Origin: Rhodospirillales bacterium
Lineage (GTDB): Bacteria; Pseudomonadota; Alphaproteobacteria; Reyranellales; Reyranellaceae
Reading direction: 5' to 3'
Length of the DNA stretch: 64,000 nucleotides
NCBI GenBank assembly: GCA_009377525.1
Contig: WHTW01000013.1
Span: 17,332 to 81,331 of the forward strand
The position numbers and the translations under genes are program-made. Every line of letters begins with the position of its first letter. Positions within the stretch are counted from its first letter, which is position 1. Below the pieces are notes generated by a model. It was not told the origin of the DNA. It saw only the letters and a program-made list of their open reading frames with translations, and ran no database searches. Positions 26,302-33,888 of the stretch are shown piece after piece.

Positions 26302-26821
26302 GCCTCTCACCCTGCTGGTCGATCGGCTGCAGACCCCGATCGGCGAACTGCTGATCGTCGCCGACCACGCCGGCAAGCTGCGCACCATCGACTGGACCGA
26401 CCACGAGGCGCGCATGCGCCAACTGCTCGACCGCTACTACGGCAAAGGCCACTACACGCTGCGGCCGGCGCGCGATCCGGGCGGCCTGACAAGCGCCATG
26501 CGCGCCTACTTCAAGGGTGACATCGCTGCGATCGACCGGTTGCCGGTCGACGAGAGCGCCGGCACGCCATTCCAGAAGAGCGTCTGGCGCGCGCTGCGCA
26601 GGATCCCCAAGGGCAAGACCATCAGCTATGCCGAGCTGGCGCGGCGCATCGGCAAGCCCAAGGCGGTGCGCGCCGCGGGCCTGGCCAACGGCCAGAACCC
26701 GATCAGCATCGTCGTCCCGTGCCATCGCGTGATCGGCTCGAACGGCACGCTGACGGGCTACGGCGGCGGCCTGCCGCGCAAGAAGTGGCTGCTCGAGCAC
26801 GAAGGCGCACTGAGCGGTTGA
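26294..26821 (+). CDS. ogt: Methylated-DNA--[protein]-cysteine S-methyltransferase
   Basis: A 175-residue O6-alkylguanine repair protein. The N-terminal domain begins MVEPLTLLVDRLQTPIGELL. The C-terminal DNA-binding/active domain has TPFQKSVWRALRRIPKGKT, then SYAELARRIG and the suicidal active site VVPCHRVIGSNG with Cys143, ending GYGGGLPRKKWLLEHE. It transfers the methyl group from O6-methylguanine to its own cysteine. The ATG at 26294 lies within the 3' end of the Ada-like gene, so the two proteins are translationally coupled and together reconstitute the domain set of E. coli Ada in split form. Confidence 0.95.
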   Translation: MVEPLTLLVDRLQTPIGELLIVADHAGKLRTIDWTDHEARMRQLLDRYYGKGHYTLRPARDPGGLTSAMRAYFKGDIAAIDRLPVDESAGTPFQKSVWRALRRIPKGKTISYAELARRIGKPKAVRAAGLANGQNPISIVVPCHRVIGSNGTLTGYGGGLPRKKWLLEHEGALSG

Positions 26822-26862
26822 TCGCCCTTGCCGAGGCGACTGCCCGATCCGCATAAGAGCGG

Positions 26863-27399
26863 ATGGATATCGATCCGGAGACAGCAAAGGCACTCTGCTT
26901 TCCCAAGCCGGCCTACAGGGTGGTCGAGTTCGAGCGCCGCTGGCTGTGCCACGATGTGCCACATGAAGGGGTGACACGGAGCGAACGGATCACGGACCTC
27001 TATGTCACCGGTTCGGGGCTGCGCCTCCGGGAGGCGCGGCCGCTTAGTGGTGGTCCGGCACAGCTCCGGCTCAGCCGAAAGGGCGACGTCGACGCAAGGA
27101 CGCGGCTCGTCACGTCGATCTATTTGCCGGAGGAGGAGTTCGCGGTCCTTGCCGCGTCGTTGCCGGGCGTTCGCCTCAGGAAGGTCCGGCATAGACTGCA
27201 ATCACCGACCGGCGTCGTGCTCTCGGTCGACCAGTTCCAGGACGAACTCTACGGTTTGATCATGGTCGAGGCCGAGTTCAGCACAGCCGCCCTCATGGCC
27301 GGATTTGCCATGCCGGACTTTGCCTTTCGCGAGGTAACGGACGATCCTCGCTACAGTGGCGGGCATCTCGTCCGGCATGGGCTCCCGAAGGAGCCATAG
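26863..27399 (+). CDS. CYTH / triphosphate-tunnel domain protein
   Basis: A 178-residue protein with an N-terminal VVEFERRWLCHD block, a variant of the CYTH ExExK signature in which the last acid/lysine positions are altered. Strand-rich segments follow: ITDLYVTGSGLRLREA, TRLVTSIYL, then VVLSVDQFQDELYGLIMVEAEF and the C-terminal DDPRYSGGHLVRHGLP. The alternating acidic and basic residues facing a beta tunnel are the family's basis for binding triphosphates with divalent metal. Relatives are adenylate cyclase, thiamine triphosphatase or inorganic triphosphatase; the activity is not predictable. It is 14 bp from the LLM gene and probably co-transcribed. Confidence 0.75.
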   Translation: MDIDPETAKALCFPKPAYRVVEFERRWLCHDVPHEGVTRSERITDLYVTGSGLRLREARPLSGGPAQLRLSRKGDVDARTRLVTSIYLPEEEFAVLAASLPGVRLRKVRHRLQSPTGVVLSVDQFQDELYGLIMVEAEFSTAALMAGFAMPDFAFREVTDDPRYSGGHLVRHGLPKEP

Positions 27400-27413
27400 A
27401 AGGAATCCACCCG

Positions 27414-28355
27414 ATGCGCTACGGCTTCTATCTCCCCACCCGCGGCCCCACCGCCACGCGCGCCGACATCCTCAGGCTGGCGCGTGAAGGCGAGCGGCTG
27501 GGCCTGCACTCCGCGATGATCGCCGACCACATCGTCTTCCCGGTGGAGAGCGAGTCGCCCTATCCTTACACGCTCGACGGCAAGCATCCGGGCACCGGGG
27601 ACGCGCTGGAGACCTTCTCCATCCTGGGCGTCGTGGCGGGCGCCACGGAGAAGCTCCGGCTCGTCACCTCCGTCCTGGTGCTGCCCTACCGCAACCCGGT
27701 GCTGACGGCGAAGATGGTGTCGTCGCTCGACGTCCTGTCCGGCGGTCGCGTCACGCTGGGCGTCGGCGTCGGCTGGCTGAAGGAGGAGTTCGAGGCGCTG
27801 GACAGTCCCGATTTCGGGCGTCGCGGCGCGGTGACCGACGAGTGGATCACGATCTTCAAGCAGCTCTGGAGCCGCTCGCCCGCGAGCCTCGACGGCAAGT
27901 TCTACAAATACACCGACATACGCTGCGAGCCGTTTCCCTTGCAGAAGCCGCATCCGCCGATCTGGGTGGGCGGCCATTCGAAGGCCGCATTGCGCCGCAC
28001 GGCGCGGCACGGCGACGGCTGGCACCCGGTCGGCGCCATCGCCGCCTCGCCGCTGCCGCCGCAGGAGATGCGCGCGCACCTGCAGACGCTGAAGCAGATG
28101 ACCGAGGCTGAAGGGCGCGACTTCTCCAAGCTCACCATCTCCTACAAGGCGCCGCTCTACGACACGAGCATCCCGGATCGCGACGGCAGCCGCCGCAGCT
28201 TCTCCGGCACGCCCGACGAGATCGCGGGCGACATCCGCTCGTTTGCCGCCATCGGCGTGCACGAGCTGATCTTCGACTTCCGCGGCAATTCGATCGATGC
28301 CAGCGTCGCGGGCCTGCAGCGCTTCGCCGCGGAAGTGATCCCGCTGGTCAACTGA
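27414..28355 (+). CDS. LLM-class (luciferase-like) flavin/F420-dependent oxidoreductase
   Basis: A 313-residue TIM-barrel protein of the bacterial luciferase superfamily. It begins MRYGFYLPTRGPTATRADI and contains MIADHIVFP, TSVLVLPYRNPVLTAKMVSSLDVLSGGRVTLGVGVGWL (the conserved flavin-binding block near residues 83-120) and HPPIWVGGHSKAALRR. It matches the subgroup annotated as F420-dependent LLM proteins (TIGR03619 type). Whether this organism makes F420 cannot be told from the window, and FMN use is equally possible. Substrate unknown. It probably forms a two-gene unit with the CYTH gene. Confidence 0.85.
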   Translation: MRYGFYLPTRGPTATRADILRLAREGERLGLHSAMIADHIVFPVESESPYPYTLDGKHPGTGDALETFSILGVVAGATEKLRLVTSVLVLPYRNPVLTAKMVSSLDVLSGGRVTLGVGVGWLKEEFEALDSPDFGRRGAVTDEWITIFKQLWSRSPASLDGKFYKYTDIRCEPFPLQKPHPPIWVGGHSKAALRRTARHGDGWHPVGAIAASPLPPQEMRAHLQTLKQMTEAEGRDFSKLTISYKAPLYDTSIPDRDGSRRSFSGTPDEIAGDIRSFAAIGVHELIFDFRGNSIDASVAGLQRFAAEVIPLVN

Positions 28356-28382
28356 CAAATCTCTCGGACACATGCTCATGTT

Positions 28383-28493
28383 CCTCTCTCCCGCTAGCCC
28401 CCCGCTAGGGGGAGAGGCTAGGTGAGGGGGAATCGACGTGCGTAACCCCCTCATCCAACCTCTCCCCCTAGCGGGGCCCTAGCGAGGGAGAGG
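28383..28493. repeat. Imperfect 48-bp inverted repeat (CTAG-rich intergenic palindrome)
   Basis: The left arm 28383-28430 and right arm 28446-28493 are complementary with a handful of mismatches. Both arms contain CCGCTAGGGGGAGAGG or its complement. Rhizobial-type genomes carry many such elements. It abuts the LLM gene and runs into the decayed 3' end of the 2OG-oxygenase relic. It is a different family from the TCTTCCGGACC elements. Confidence 0.75.
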
Positions 28494-28499
28494 AGCCCG

Positions 28500-29220
28500 A
28501 GGATACGGGGAGGAAGTCTGAGAGAGGGACCGCTGGCGGACAGGAAGGTGAAGACGCCGAACCGGCGCCCGCGTCATCGGCACGACCTCGTGCAGCAGCG
28601 ACGAGGAGAAGAAGAAGACCAGCGAGCCGCCCGCGACCGGCCGATAGAGCTCGCGGCCGAACTCGGGGAAGCGCAGCTCGCCGCCCTCATACTCCTCGTC
28701 GGAATTGAGGTTGGAGGCTGAGCGCGAACTGGCGATGCGCGGTGTAGCGGCTGGTGTTGTCGCGGTGGCGGGCGAATCGGCCGCCGGAATCGGCGTCATA
28801 GCAGCCGATGATCGGCGCCTCGATCACCATGATGCCGATGTGGAACGCCTGCAGGATCGCCGGCGCGACGCGGCGCACCAGGCAGTCGCGCGGCTGCGCG
28901 AACAGCCTGGCATCGTCGAGCTGGACGTCGTGGCGGCGCTTGACGTCGCCATTGACGACATTGCCCTGCGGCCCGCCGACCGTGTTCGACACCTTGTCAT
29001 GACGCTGCCGGTAATCGATCAGCGTGCGGCACAGGCCGGGCTCGACCACGCGTTCGAGCAGCAGCACCGGCGCCCGGGCGTGGACCACGGCCGGCAGGCT
29101 CACCGCATCGAGTTGCGTCACCCGCGCTGCAAGGACATCGGGCGTCGGCTGAGGCAGCACCGTGATCCGCAGCATCCAATCACCGATGCCGACGCTGGCG
29201 GATGGCAGCAGTGTCGCCAT
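28500..29220 (-). pseudogene. Relic of a 2OG-Fe(II) oxygenase, probably once redoxin-fused
   Basis: Three minus-strand frames together spell a prolyl-4-hydroxylase-like domain. Frame one runs from MATLLPSASV through LLLERVVEPGLCRTLIDYRQRH to YDADSGGRFARHRDNTSRY (iron-binding HxD) and then shifts at GG 28713-28714, an extra base. Frame two continues SDEEYEGGELRFPEFGRELYR, VVFFFSSSLLHEVVPMTRAP (distal His) and breaks again near 28560. Frame three gives RRFGVFTFLSASGPSLR (2OG-binding Arg). The iron and 2-oxoglutarate ligands are all still readable, so decay is recent or these are sequence errors. The stretch before LLLERV resembles the linker of redoxin-2OG fusion proteins, whose redoxin half is absent here, so a 5' truncation is also inferred. 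Confidence 0.7.
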
Positions 29221-29363
29221 GTCGCTCCGAGTATGATCGTGCAACGGACCGGCGACATTTCATGTTTCTGACAAACATCAGTTTCGGCAGGCTGCATGAA
29301 GGCGTGTGCCGCGTTTGATCACACGATCGCCACACCTGATGCGCCCTATTCCTCGTCGGCGGG

Positions 29364-29391
29364 TTGACGCCTCGAACCATCGCCTTAGATA
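29364..29391 (+). promoter_or_regulatory. Candidate promoter for the small protein at 29513
   Basis: TTGACG (29364-29369) and TAGATA (29386-29391) with 16-bp spacing lie about 120 bp upstream of the start. The rest of the 29221-29512 gap shows nothing recognisable. Confidence 0.4.
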
Positions 29392-29512
29392 GACATCAGC
29401 GCCGTGCCGAACGACGACGACGAACGTCGGTCATCGACCACTCTCGAGTGGGAGGCGCTTAAAAGACGCAACGCAATGCGTGAACGTAACCTCCAACCCA
29501 GAGGAGTGTGCG

Positions 29513-29824
29513 ATGAAGATGAATTCCGCACAGATTCAGCGGACCCTGCACACGTTGAATGCCGCGGAACTGAACGCCGAAGCCATTCCGGCGGAGCATC
29601 CGATGATGTCGCAGCTCGAACGTCTGTTCGGCGAACATACCTACTTCCTCGACAGCCGCGGCCTCAACATCGTGGAACCCGTCGAGGCCGGACACGTTGA
29701 CGGCCGACTGGGGGTCGTCGTCAATCTCGCGAGCTGGACCGACTCGAGAGCGGAGAGCCTTCAGCCGCACCAGCCCGAGCCGACCGAAACCGTGGTCGAT
29801 CTCGAGGCCGACAGCCGGCACTGA
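29513..29824 (+). CDS. Small conserved hypothetical protein, acidic
   Basis: A 103-residue soluble, acidic protein starting MKMNSAQIQRTLHTLNAAEL, with a central LERLFGEHTYFLDSRGLNIVEP block and a VVNLASWTD segment. The pattern is reminiscent of short hypothetical proteins seen in rhizobial genomes, but no function is known to me. The start at 29513 is supported by AGAGGAG nine bases upstream; an in-frame ATG at 29480 lacks one. It is followed 21 bp later by the DUF4168 gene and probably shares its transcript. Confidence 0.65.
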   Translation: MKMNSAQIQRTLHTLNAAELNAEAIPAEHPMMSQLERLFGEHTYFLDSRGLNIVEPVEAGHVDGRLGVVVNLASWTDSRAESLQPHQPEPTETVVDLEADSRH

Positions 29825-29845
29825 CCTCGGAAAAGGAGAGCCAAC

Positions 29846-30229
29846 ATGAAATCGACAATCGGCTTTTGCGTCATGACTGTCGCCGCCGCCGGACTCCTGC
29901 TCGCGCCAGCCGCGAATGCACAGACACAGACGCCCTCGACGCCGCCCACGGCGAAGCCCGATCGGAAGGCGCCGGCCGACATTTCCGAAAAGAAGCTCGA
30001 CGCCACCGCCAAGGCAGTCAAGAACGTCTCCACCATCAAGGACAGCTACGAACAGAAGCTGATCAAGGCGCCGGCCGACCAGAAGGCGAAGCTGGCCGAC
30101 GAGGCGAGCGACGCCATGGCGAAGGCCGTCACCGATCAGGGCCTGTCGGTGGAGGAATACACGAGCATCATCGAGGTCGCGCAGAACGATCCCGTCGTGC
30201 GCAACAAGCTGCTGCAGCGGTTGAAGTAG
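29846..30229 (+). CDS. Secreted DUF4168-type protein
   Basis: A 127-residue exported protein. The N-terminus MKSTIGFCVMTVAAAGLLLA is a signal peptide with a likely cleavage after AANA. It is followed by a Thr/Pro/Lys-rich linker and a helical domain (SEKKLDATAKAVKNVSTIKDSYEQKL to EEYTSIIEVAQNDPVVRNKLL, each shown here only in part) matching the DUF4168 pattern. Function is unknown; a periplasmic location is predicted. AAGGAGAG precedes the start. The gene ends 12 bp before a large palindromic element shared with the convergent diiron-protein gene. Confidence 0.72.
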   Translation: MKSTIGFCVMTVAAAGLLLAPAANAQTQTPSTPPTAKPDRKAPADISEKKLDATAKAVKNVSTIKDSYEQKLIKAPADQKAKLADEASDAMAKAVTDQGLSVEEYTSIIEVAQNDPVVRNKLLQRLK

Positions 30230-30241
30230 GCCTGAGGGCTC

Positions 30242-30423
30242 GGGCGCGCCATTAGAGGCGGAGTAAACTCCGCCGTAGGTGGCGCGTCATGCTCTTCCGG
30301 ACCGCGCATCCTGCGCGCTCACGAGCCATGAGCGAGCCGGAGGCTCGCGCGGTCCAGAAGATGAAGATCATGAGAAGACGCGCCACTTACGGCGGAGTTT
30401 ACTCCGCCTCTAGTGGCGCGCCC
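30242..30423. repeat. Palindromic interspersed element, copy 4, with 47-bp outer arms
   Basis: Outer arms 30242-30288 and 30377-30423 are complementary over 47 bp with two mismatches. Each arm itself contains a hairpin (GGCGGAGTAAACTCCGCC) and ends in GGGCGCGCC / GGCGCGTC. Inside sits the family core: GCTCTTCCGGACCGCG on the left, a slightly decayed CGCGCGGTCCAGAAG on the right, and two small hairpins. It occupies the entire gap between two convergent stop codons (30229 and 30430), ideal for a bidirectional transcription barrier. Confidence 0.9.
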
Positions 30424-30429
30424 ACGGCA

Positions 30430-31413
30430 CTACGCCGCGAGCTTGATGCCGAACGATTGCAGGCTGGGCGTGATGCGCTCGGTCAGAAGCCCGACCTTGC
30501 GCAGGTTGCGGACCAGGCCGTCATGCAGGTCGCGGCGAAAGTACTTGCGGAAGGCGGTCTCGTCGCCGCCGGCCGCGCGCTCGCGCCGGAACTGCTTGAT
30601 CTCGTCGACCTCGGCCTTGCCGAAGCCCATGTCCTGGTAGGCGCCGAGCGGGAAGATGCCGCCGAGGGTGCGGCTGAGCGCCCATACGGCAAAGTCCTCC
30701 ATCTCGCGATGCTCGGCCTCGGTCGCCTGGCCGACGATCTCGGGCAGCGACAGCATGGCGAAGCCCATGTGGCGCGCCTCGTCCTGCAGGATGCGCCGGC
30801 AGACCTGGCGCAGCACGGCGTCCTTGGACGATTCCGCCAGCATGCGGAACAGCGAGACGGCGAAGGTCTCGGCCACGAGCTGCAGGCCGATCGTCTTGAG
30901 ATGCCACGACGAGGTGCTGAGCAGGGTATCGAAGATCTCCTTGACGTTGCCGCCCAGCGCGTAGCTCTCGCCGTCCAGCCTGAGCTCGAGGTAACGCTGC
31001 AGCACCTCGTTGTGCCGCGCCTCGTCGGCGACCTGCGTCGCCTGGAAAAGCTTGGCGTCCTGGCCCTGCACGCTGTCGACAAGCTGGCTGCACAGCAGCA
31101 TGGCGCCATGCTCGCCCTGCACCAGGGTCGACAGCCGCCAGCGCGTGACGCGGCGGTTCAGCTCGATGCGGTCGGCTTCCGACATGGCGCCCCAGAAGCG
31201 CGTGCCGTGGATGTCGACAAGGTCGTCCGAGATCAGCCCGCCGTCACCCTCGAGCGGTGTCGCCCAATCGATGTCGGTGGCAGCGTTCCACTGATCGATC
31301 TTGGCCTGCTCATAGAGACGGCGCAGGTCGGCCTGCTCGCTGGCGTAGTCGTGGAGAAAGTGCGCGGTGCTCTGCGTCTCGACCTGGTGCCCTTTGGCCA
31401 CGGCGTCCTCCAT
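30430..31413 (-). CDS. Ferritin-like diiron protein (ribonucleotide-reductase-like / AurF-like helical bundle)
   Basis: A 327-residue all-helical protein with two ExxH-type metal motifs. VQGEHGAMLLCSQLV with DEARHNEVLQRYL lies near residues 97-142. The second half-site is AETFAVSLFRML with DEARHMGFAML near 180-220. This spacing, with paired glutamates and EARH motifs, is that of carboxylate-bridged diiron oxidases. The sequence does not allow a choice between oxygenase, N-oxygenase or R2-like roles. It lies downstream of the sulfite-reduction genes (43-bp gap after DUF934), so co-transcription is possible. Its 3' end abuts a large palindromic element. Confidence 0.78.
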   Translation of the reverse strand: MEDAVAKGHQVETQSTAHFLHDYASEQADLRRLYEQAKIDQWNAATDIDWATPLEGDGGLISDDLVDIHGTRFWGAMSEADRIELNRRVTRWRLSTLVQGEHGAMLLCSQLVDSVQGQDAKLFQATQVADEARHNEVLQRYLELRLDGESYALGGNVKEIFDTLLSTSSWHLKTIGLQLVAETFAVSLFRMLAESSKDAVLRQVCRRILQDEARHMGFAMLSLPEIVGQATEAEHREMEDFAVWALSRTLGGIFPLGAYQDMGFGKAEVDEIKQFRRERAAGGDETAFRKYFRRDLHDGLVRNLRKVGLLTERITPSLQSFGIKLAA

Positions 31414-31456
31414 ATCGTTCTTGTGGAGGAAGGGTAAACCTAAAGAGTGTTAGAAA

Positions 31457-31903
31457 CTAGACGGTCGTCTCCACGTTGCGCCTGCTCAGTCGCAGTAGCG
31501 AAGCGGGCGCCCGGTCGTCCTCGGCGGGCTGGTAGACGACGCTGAACAGCGTGCGGGCCTTGGCCAGGGCCTCGCCGAACCCCTTCTGGTCGCTTTCGAA
31601 GGAATCGAAGCCGCAGCGCAGCATGAACGGCAACTGGTCGTGCAGCACGCCGCCCGTCGCCCGCAGCTCGCCGGTATAGCCCAGCCGGCCGCGCAGCAGG
31701 CGGGCCTGGCTATACGCCCGGCCGTCGCTGAACTTGGGAAAGTTGAGCACGATCAGGCGCAGCCGGCCGACATGCGGCGCCAGGTGCTCGACCGGATCGG
31801 TGTTGGCGAGCGACATCGCGGGCCAGGCCGGCCGCTGCTGCCACTCGGCGAACGGCACTGGCTCGAGGATGGTGGCACTCCCCTTCTCGCTAAACAGCGG
31901 CAT
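31457..31903 (-). CDS. DUF934 protein of the sulfite-reduction operon
   Basis: A 148-residue protein with the DUF934 core: VGRLRLIVLNFPKFSDGRAYSQARLLR, then GELRATGGVLHDQLPFMLRCGFDSFE. DUF934 proteins are found almost only next to cysI/cysH in alpha- and betaproteobacteria and are annotated as putative sulfite-reductase-associated oxidoreductases. The start overlaps the end of cysI by 14 bp, consistent with coupled translation. The usual neighbour cysH (APS/PAPS reductase) does not follow; the next gene is a diiron protein. Confidence 0.85.
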   Translation of the reverse strand: MPLFSEKGSATILEPVPFAEWQQRPAWPAMSLANTDPVEHLAPHVGRLRLIVLNFPKFSDGRAYSQARLLRGRLGYTGELRATGGVLHDQLPFMLRCGFDSFESDQKGFGEALAKARTLFSVVYQPAEDDRAPASLLRLSRRNVETTV

Positions 31904-33581
31904 AGACTCGCTCCTTGAAGGGCTGGGCGCCGATGCGCCGGTAGGTGTCGACGAAGCGCTCGCCGTCGCCGCGATTGTCGAGATAGGTGCCGACCAGGGC
32001 GTCGACCGCCTCGACCACCTTGTCGGCGGTCACGGCCGGCCCGAGGATCGTGCCGATCGCCGTCTTGCCGAAATCGACGTCGCCACCGAGGCTGATCTGG
32101 TAGAGCTCGACGCCGTTCTTATCGACGCCCAGGATGCCGATGTGGCCGACGTGATGATGGCCGCAGGCATTGATGCAGCCCGAGATCTTGATCTTCAGGT
32201 CGCCGATGTCGTGCTGGCGGGCGAGCTCGGCAAAGTGATTGGAAATGCGCTGCGCCACCGGGATCGAGCGCGCATTGGCGAGCGCGCAATAGTCGAGGCC
32301 CGGGCAGGCGATGATGTCGGTGATCTTGCCGACGTTGGCCTCGGCGAAGCCGAGGCGTCCGAGCGCGCGCCATACCGCCGGCAGATCCTCGACCGCGACA
32401 TGCGGGAAGACGAGGTTCTGCTCGTGGCTGACGCGGATCTCGCCCTGGCCGTAGGCGTCGGCGATGTCGGCCACGCCCTCCATCTGCACGGCACTGGCAT
32501 CGCCCGGTGGCGCGCCGGCGGGCTTCAGCGAGGCGGTGACGATGCGGTAGCCCGCCATGCGGTGCGGCGCCACATTGGACTTGAGCCACAGCGCGAAGTC
32601 ACGGTCCGCCAGCTTCAGCGCCTCGACCTCCGCCACGACGGCCGGCCGATGCGGCAAGGGTGGCGGCGCGAACTGGCGGGCGATCGCCTCGATGGTGTCG
32701 ACCGGCAGCCTGAGGGCGCCGTCCTTGATTGCCGCATACTCGGCCTCGACCTCCTCGCGCATCTTCTCGGCGCCGATCTCGTGCACCAGGATCTTGATGC
32801 GCGCCTTGTAGAGGTTGTCGCGCCGGCCGTAGCGGTTGTAGACGCGCAGCGTCGCCTCGAGATAGGCCAGCAGCTCATCGCGCGGCAGGAACTCGCGGAG
32901 CGTCTTGCCGATCATCGGCGTGCGGCCGAGGCCACCGCCCACGATCACCTCGAAGCCGACCGCGCCGGCTTTGTTCGCCCACAGGCGCAGGCCGATGTCG
33001 TGCACCCGCACGGCGGCGCGGTCGTTGGGCGAGCCGGTGATGGCGATCTTGAACTTGCGCGGCAGGAAGCTGAATTCGGGATGCAACGTCGACCACTGGC
33101 GCACGATCTCGCACCAGATGCGAGGATCCTCGATCTCGTCGATGGCGGCGCCGGCATAGTGGTCGGCGGTGACGTTGCGGATGCAGTTGCCCGAGGTCTG
33201 CATGGCGTGCATGTCGACCTCGGCCAGGGCCGCCAGCGCGTCGGGCGCGTCCTCGAGCTTGATCCAGTTGAGCTGCAGGTTCTGGCGCGTCGTGAAATGG
33301 CCGTAGCCGCGATCGTACTTGCGCGAGATGTCGGCGAGCTTGCGCAGCTGCCGCGACGACAGCGTGCCATACGGGATGGCGATGCGCAGCATGTAGGCGT
33401 GGAGCTGCAGATAGAGGCCGTTGGTGAGCCTGAGCGGCTTGAACTGCTCCTCGGTCAGCTCGCCGGCGATGCGCCGGCGCACCTGGTCGCGGAACTGCTC
33501 GACGCGCTCGCCGACCAGCGTGCGGTCGTAGTCGTCGTATTGGTAGAAGTGGTTGGGGCGGTAGAAATGGGTATCAGGCAT
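31890..33581 (-). CDS. cysI: Sulfite reductase hemoprotein (nitrite/sulfite reductase family)
   Basis: A 563-residue siroheme enzyme that reduces sulfite to sulfide. The N-terminal ferredoxin-like half-domain has IPYGTLSSRQLRKLADI and GHFTTRQNLQLNWI. The cofactor-binding half carries the four cysteines in CPGLDYC and CINACGHHHVGHIGI near residues 425-475, which ligate the 4Fe-4S cluster and siroheme. The ATG at 33581 (MPDTHFYRPNHFY) overlaps the DUF2849 stop by eight bases. No flavoprotein CysJ is present, so reduction is likely ferredoxin-dependent or uses a partner elsewhere. CysG upstream supplies siroheme. Confidence 0.93.
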   Translation of the reverse strand: MPDTHFYRPNHFYQYDDYDRTLVGERVEQFRDQVRRRIAGELTEEQFKPLRLTNGLYLQLHAYMLRIAIPYGTLSSRQLRKLADISRKYDRGYGHFTTRQNLQLNWIKLEDAPDALAALAEVDMHAMQTSGNCIRNVTADHYAGAAIDEIEDPRIWCEIVRQWSTLHPEFSFLPRKFKIAITGSPNDRAAVRVHDIGLRLWANKAGAVGFEVIVGGGLGRTPMIGKTLREFLPRDELLAYLEATLRVYNRYGRRDNLYKARIKILVHEIGAEKMREEVEAEYAAIKDGALRLPVDTIEAIARQFAPPPLPHRPAVVAEVEALKLADRDFALWLKSNVAPHRMAGYRIVTASLKPAGAPPGDASAVQMEGVADIADAYGQGEIRVSHEQNLVFPHVAVEDLPAVWRALGRLGFAEANVGKITDIIACPGLDYCALANARSIPVAQRISNHFAELARQHDIGDLKIKISGCINACGHHHVGHIGILGVDKNGVELYQISLGGDVDFGKTAIGTILGPAVTADKVVEAVDALVGTYLDNRGDGERFVDTYRRIGAQPFKERVYAAV

Positions 33582-33888
33582 AGCGCACCGCATCGGCGGC
33601 AATGGCGTCGAAGGTGAGGCCCGAGGCGCGGATCTTCTCGCGCAGGCTGACAGGCTCGATGCGGCCAATGTCGTCCTCGGTCACCGCCACCAGGAAGGGA
33701 TCGATCACGTTGAAGGCTTCGGCGCGGGCACGCTCCAGCAGGATCTCGCCGGTGCGCTTGTCGCGCGCCACGGCGGCGTGCTCGAGCCGCGTCGTCCACT
33801 GGCCGGCATCGTCGAGGAACACCACGACTCCATCGACCAGGCGGTTGGCGGAAGCGACTGAAAGGTCGCCGCTCAGGTTCTTGGCCAT
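33574..33888 (-). CDS. DUF2849 protein
   Basis: A 104-residue protein beginning MAKNLSGDLSVASANRLVDGVVVFLDDAGQW, shown here in part by the motif LSVASANRLVDGVVVFLD, then LLERARAEAFNVIDPFLVAV. This small domain family is characteristic of alphaproteobacterial cysG-DUF2849-cysI operons; its biochemical role is unknown. The ATG at 33888 touches the cysG stop (one shared base) and its own stop overlaps the cysI start. It therefore sits in a chain of coupled cistrons, which suggests a role as an accessory or electron-transfer adaptor to sulfite reductase. Confidence 0.85.
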   Translation of the reverse strand: MAKNLSGDLSVASANRLVDGVVVFLDDAGQWTTRLEHAAVARDKRTGEILLERARAEAFNVIDPFLVAVTEDDIGRIEPVSLREKIRASGLTFDAIAADAVRYA

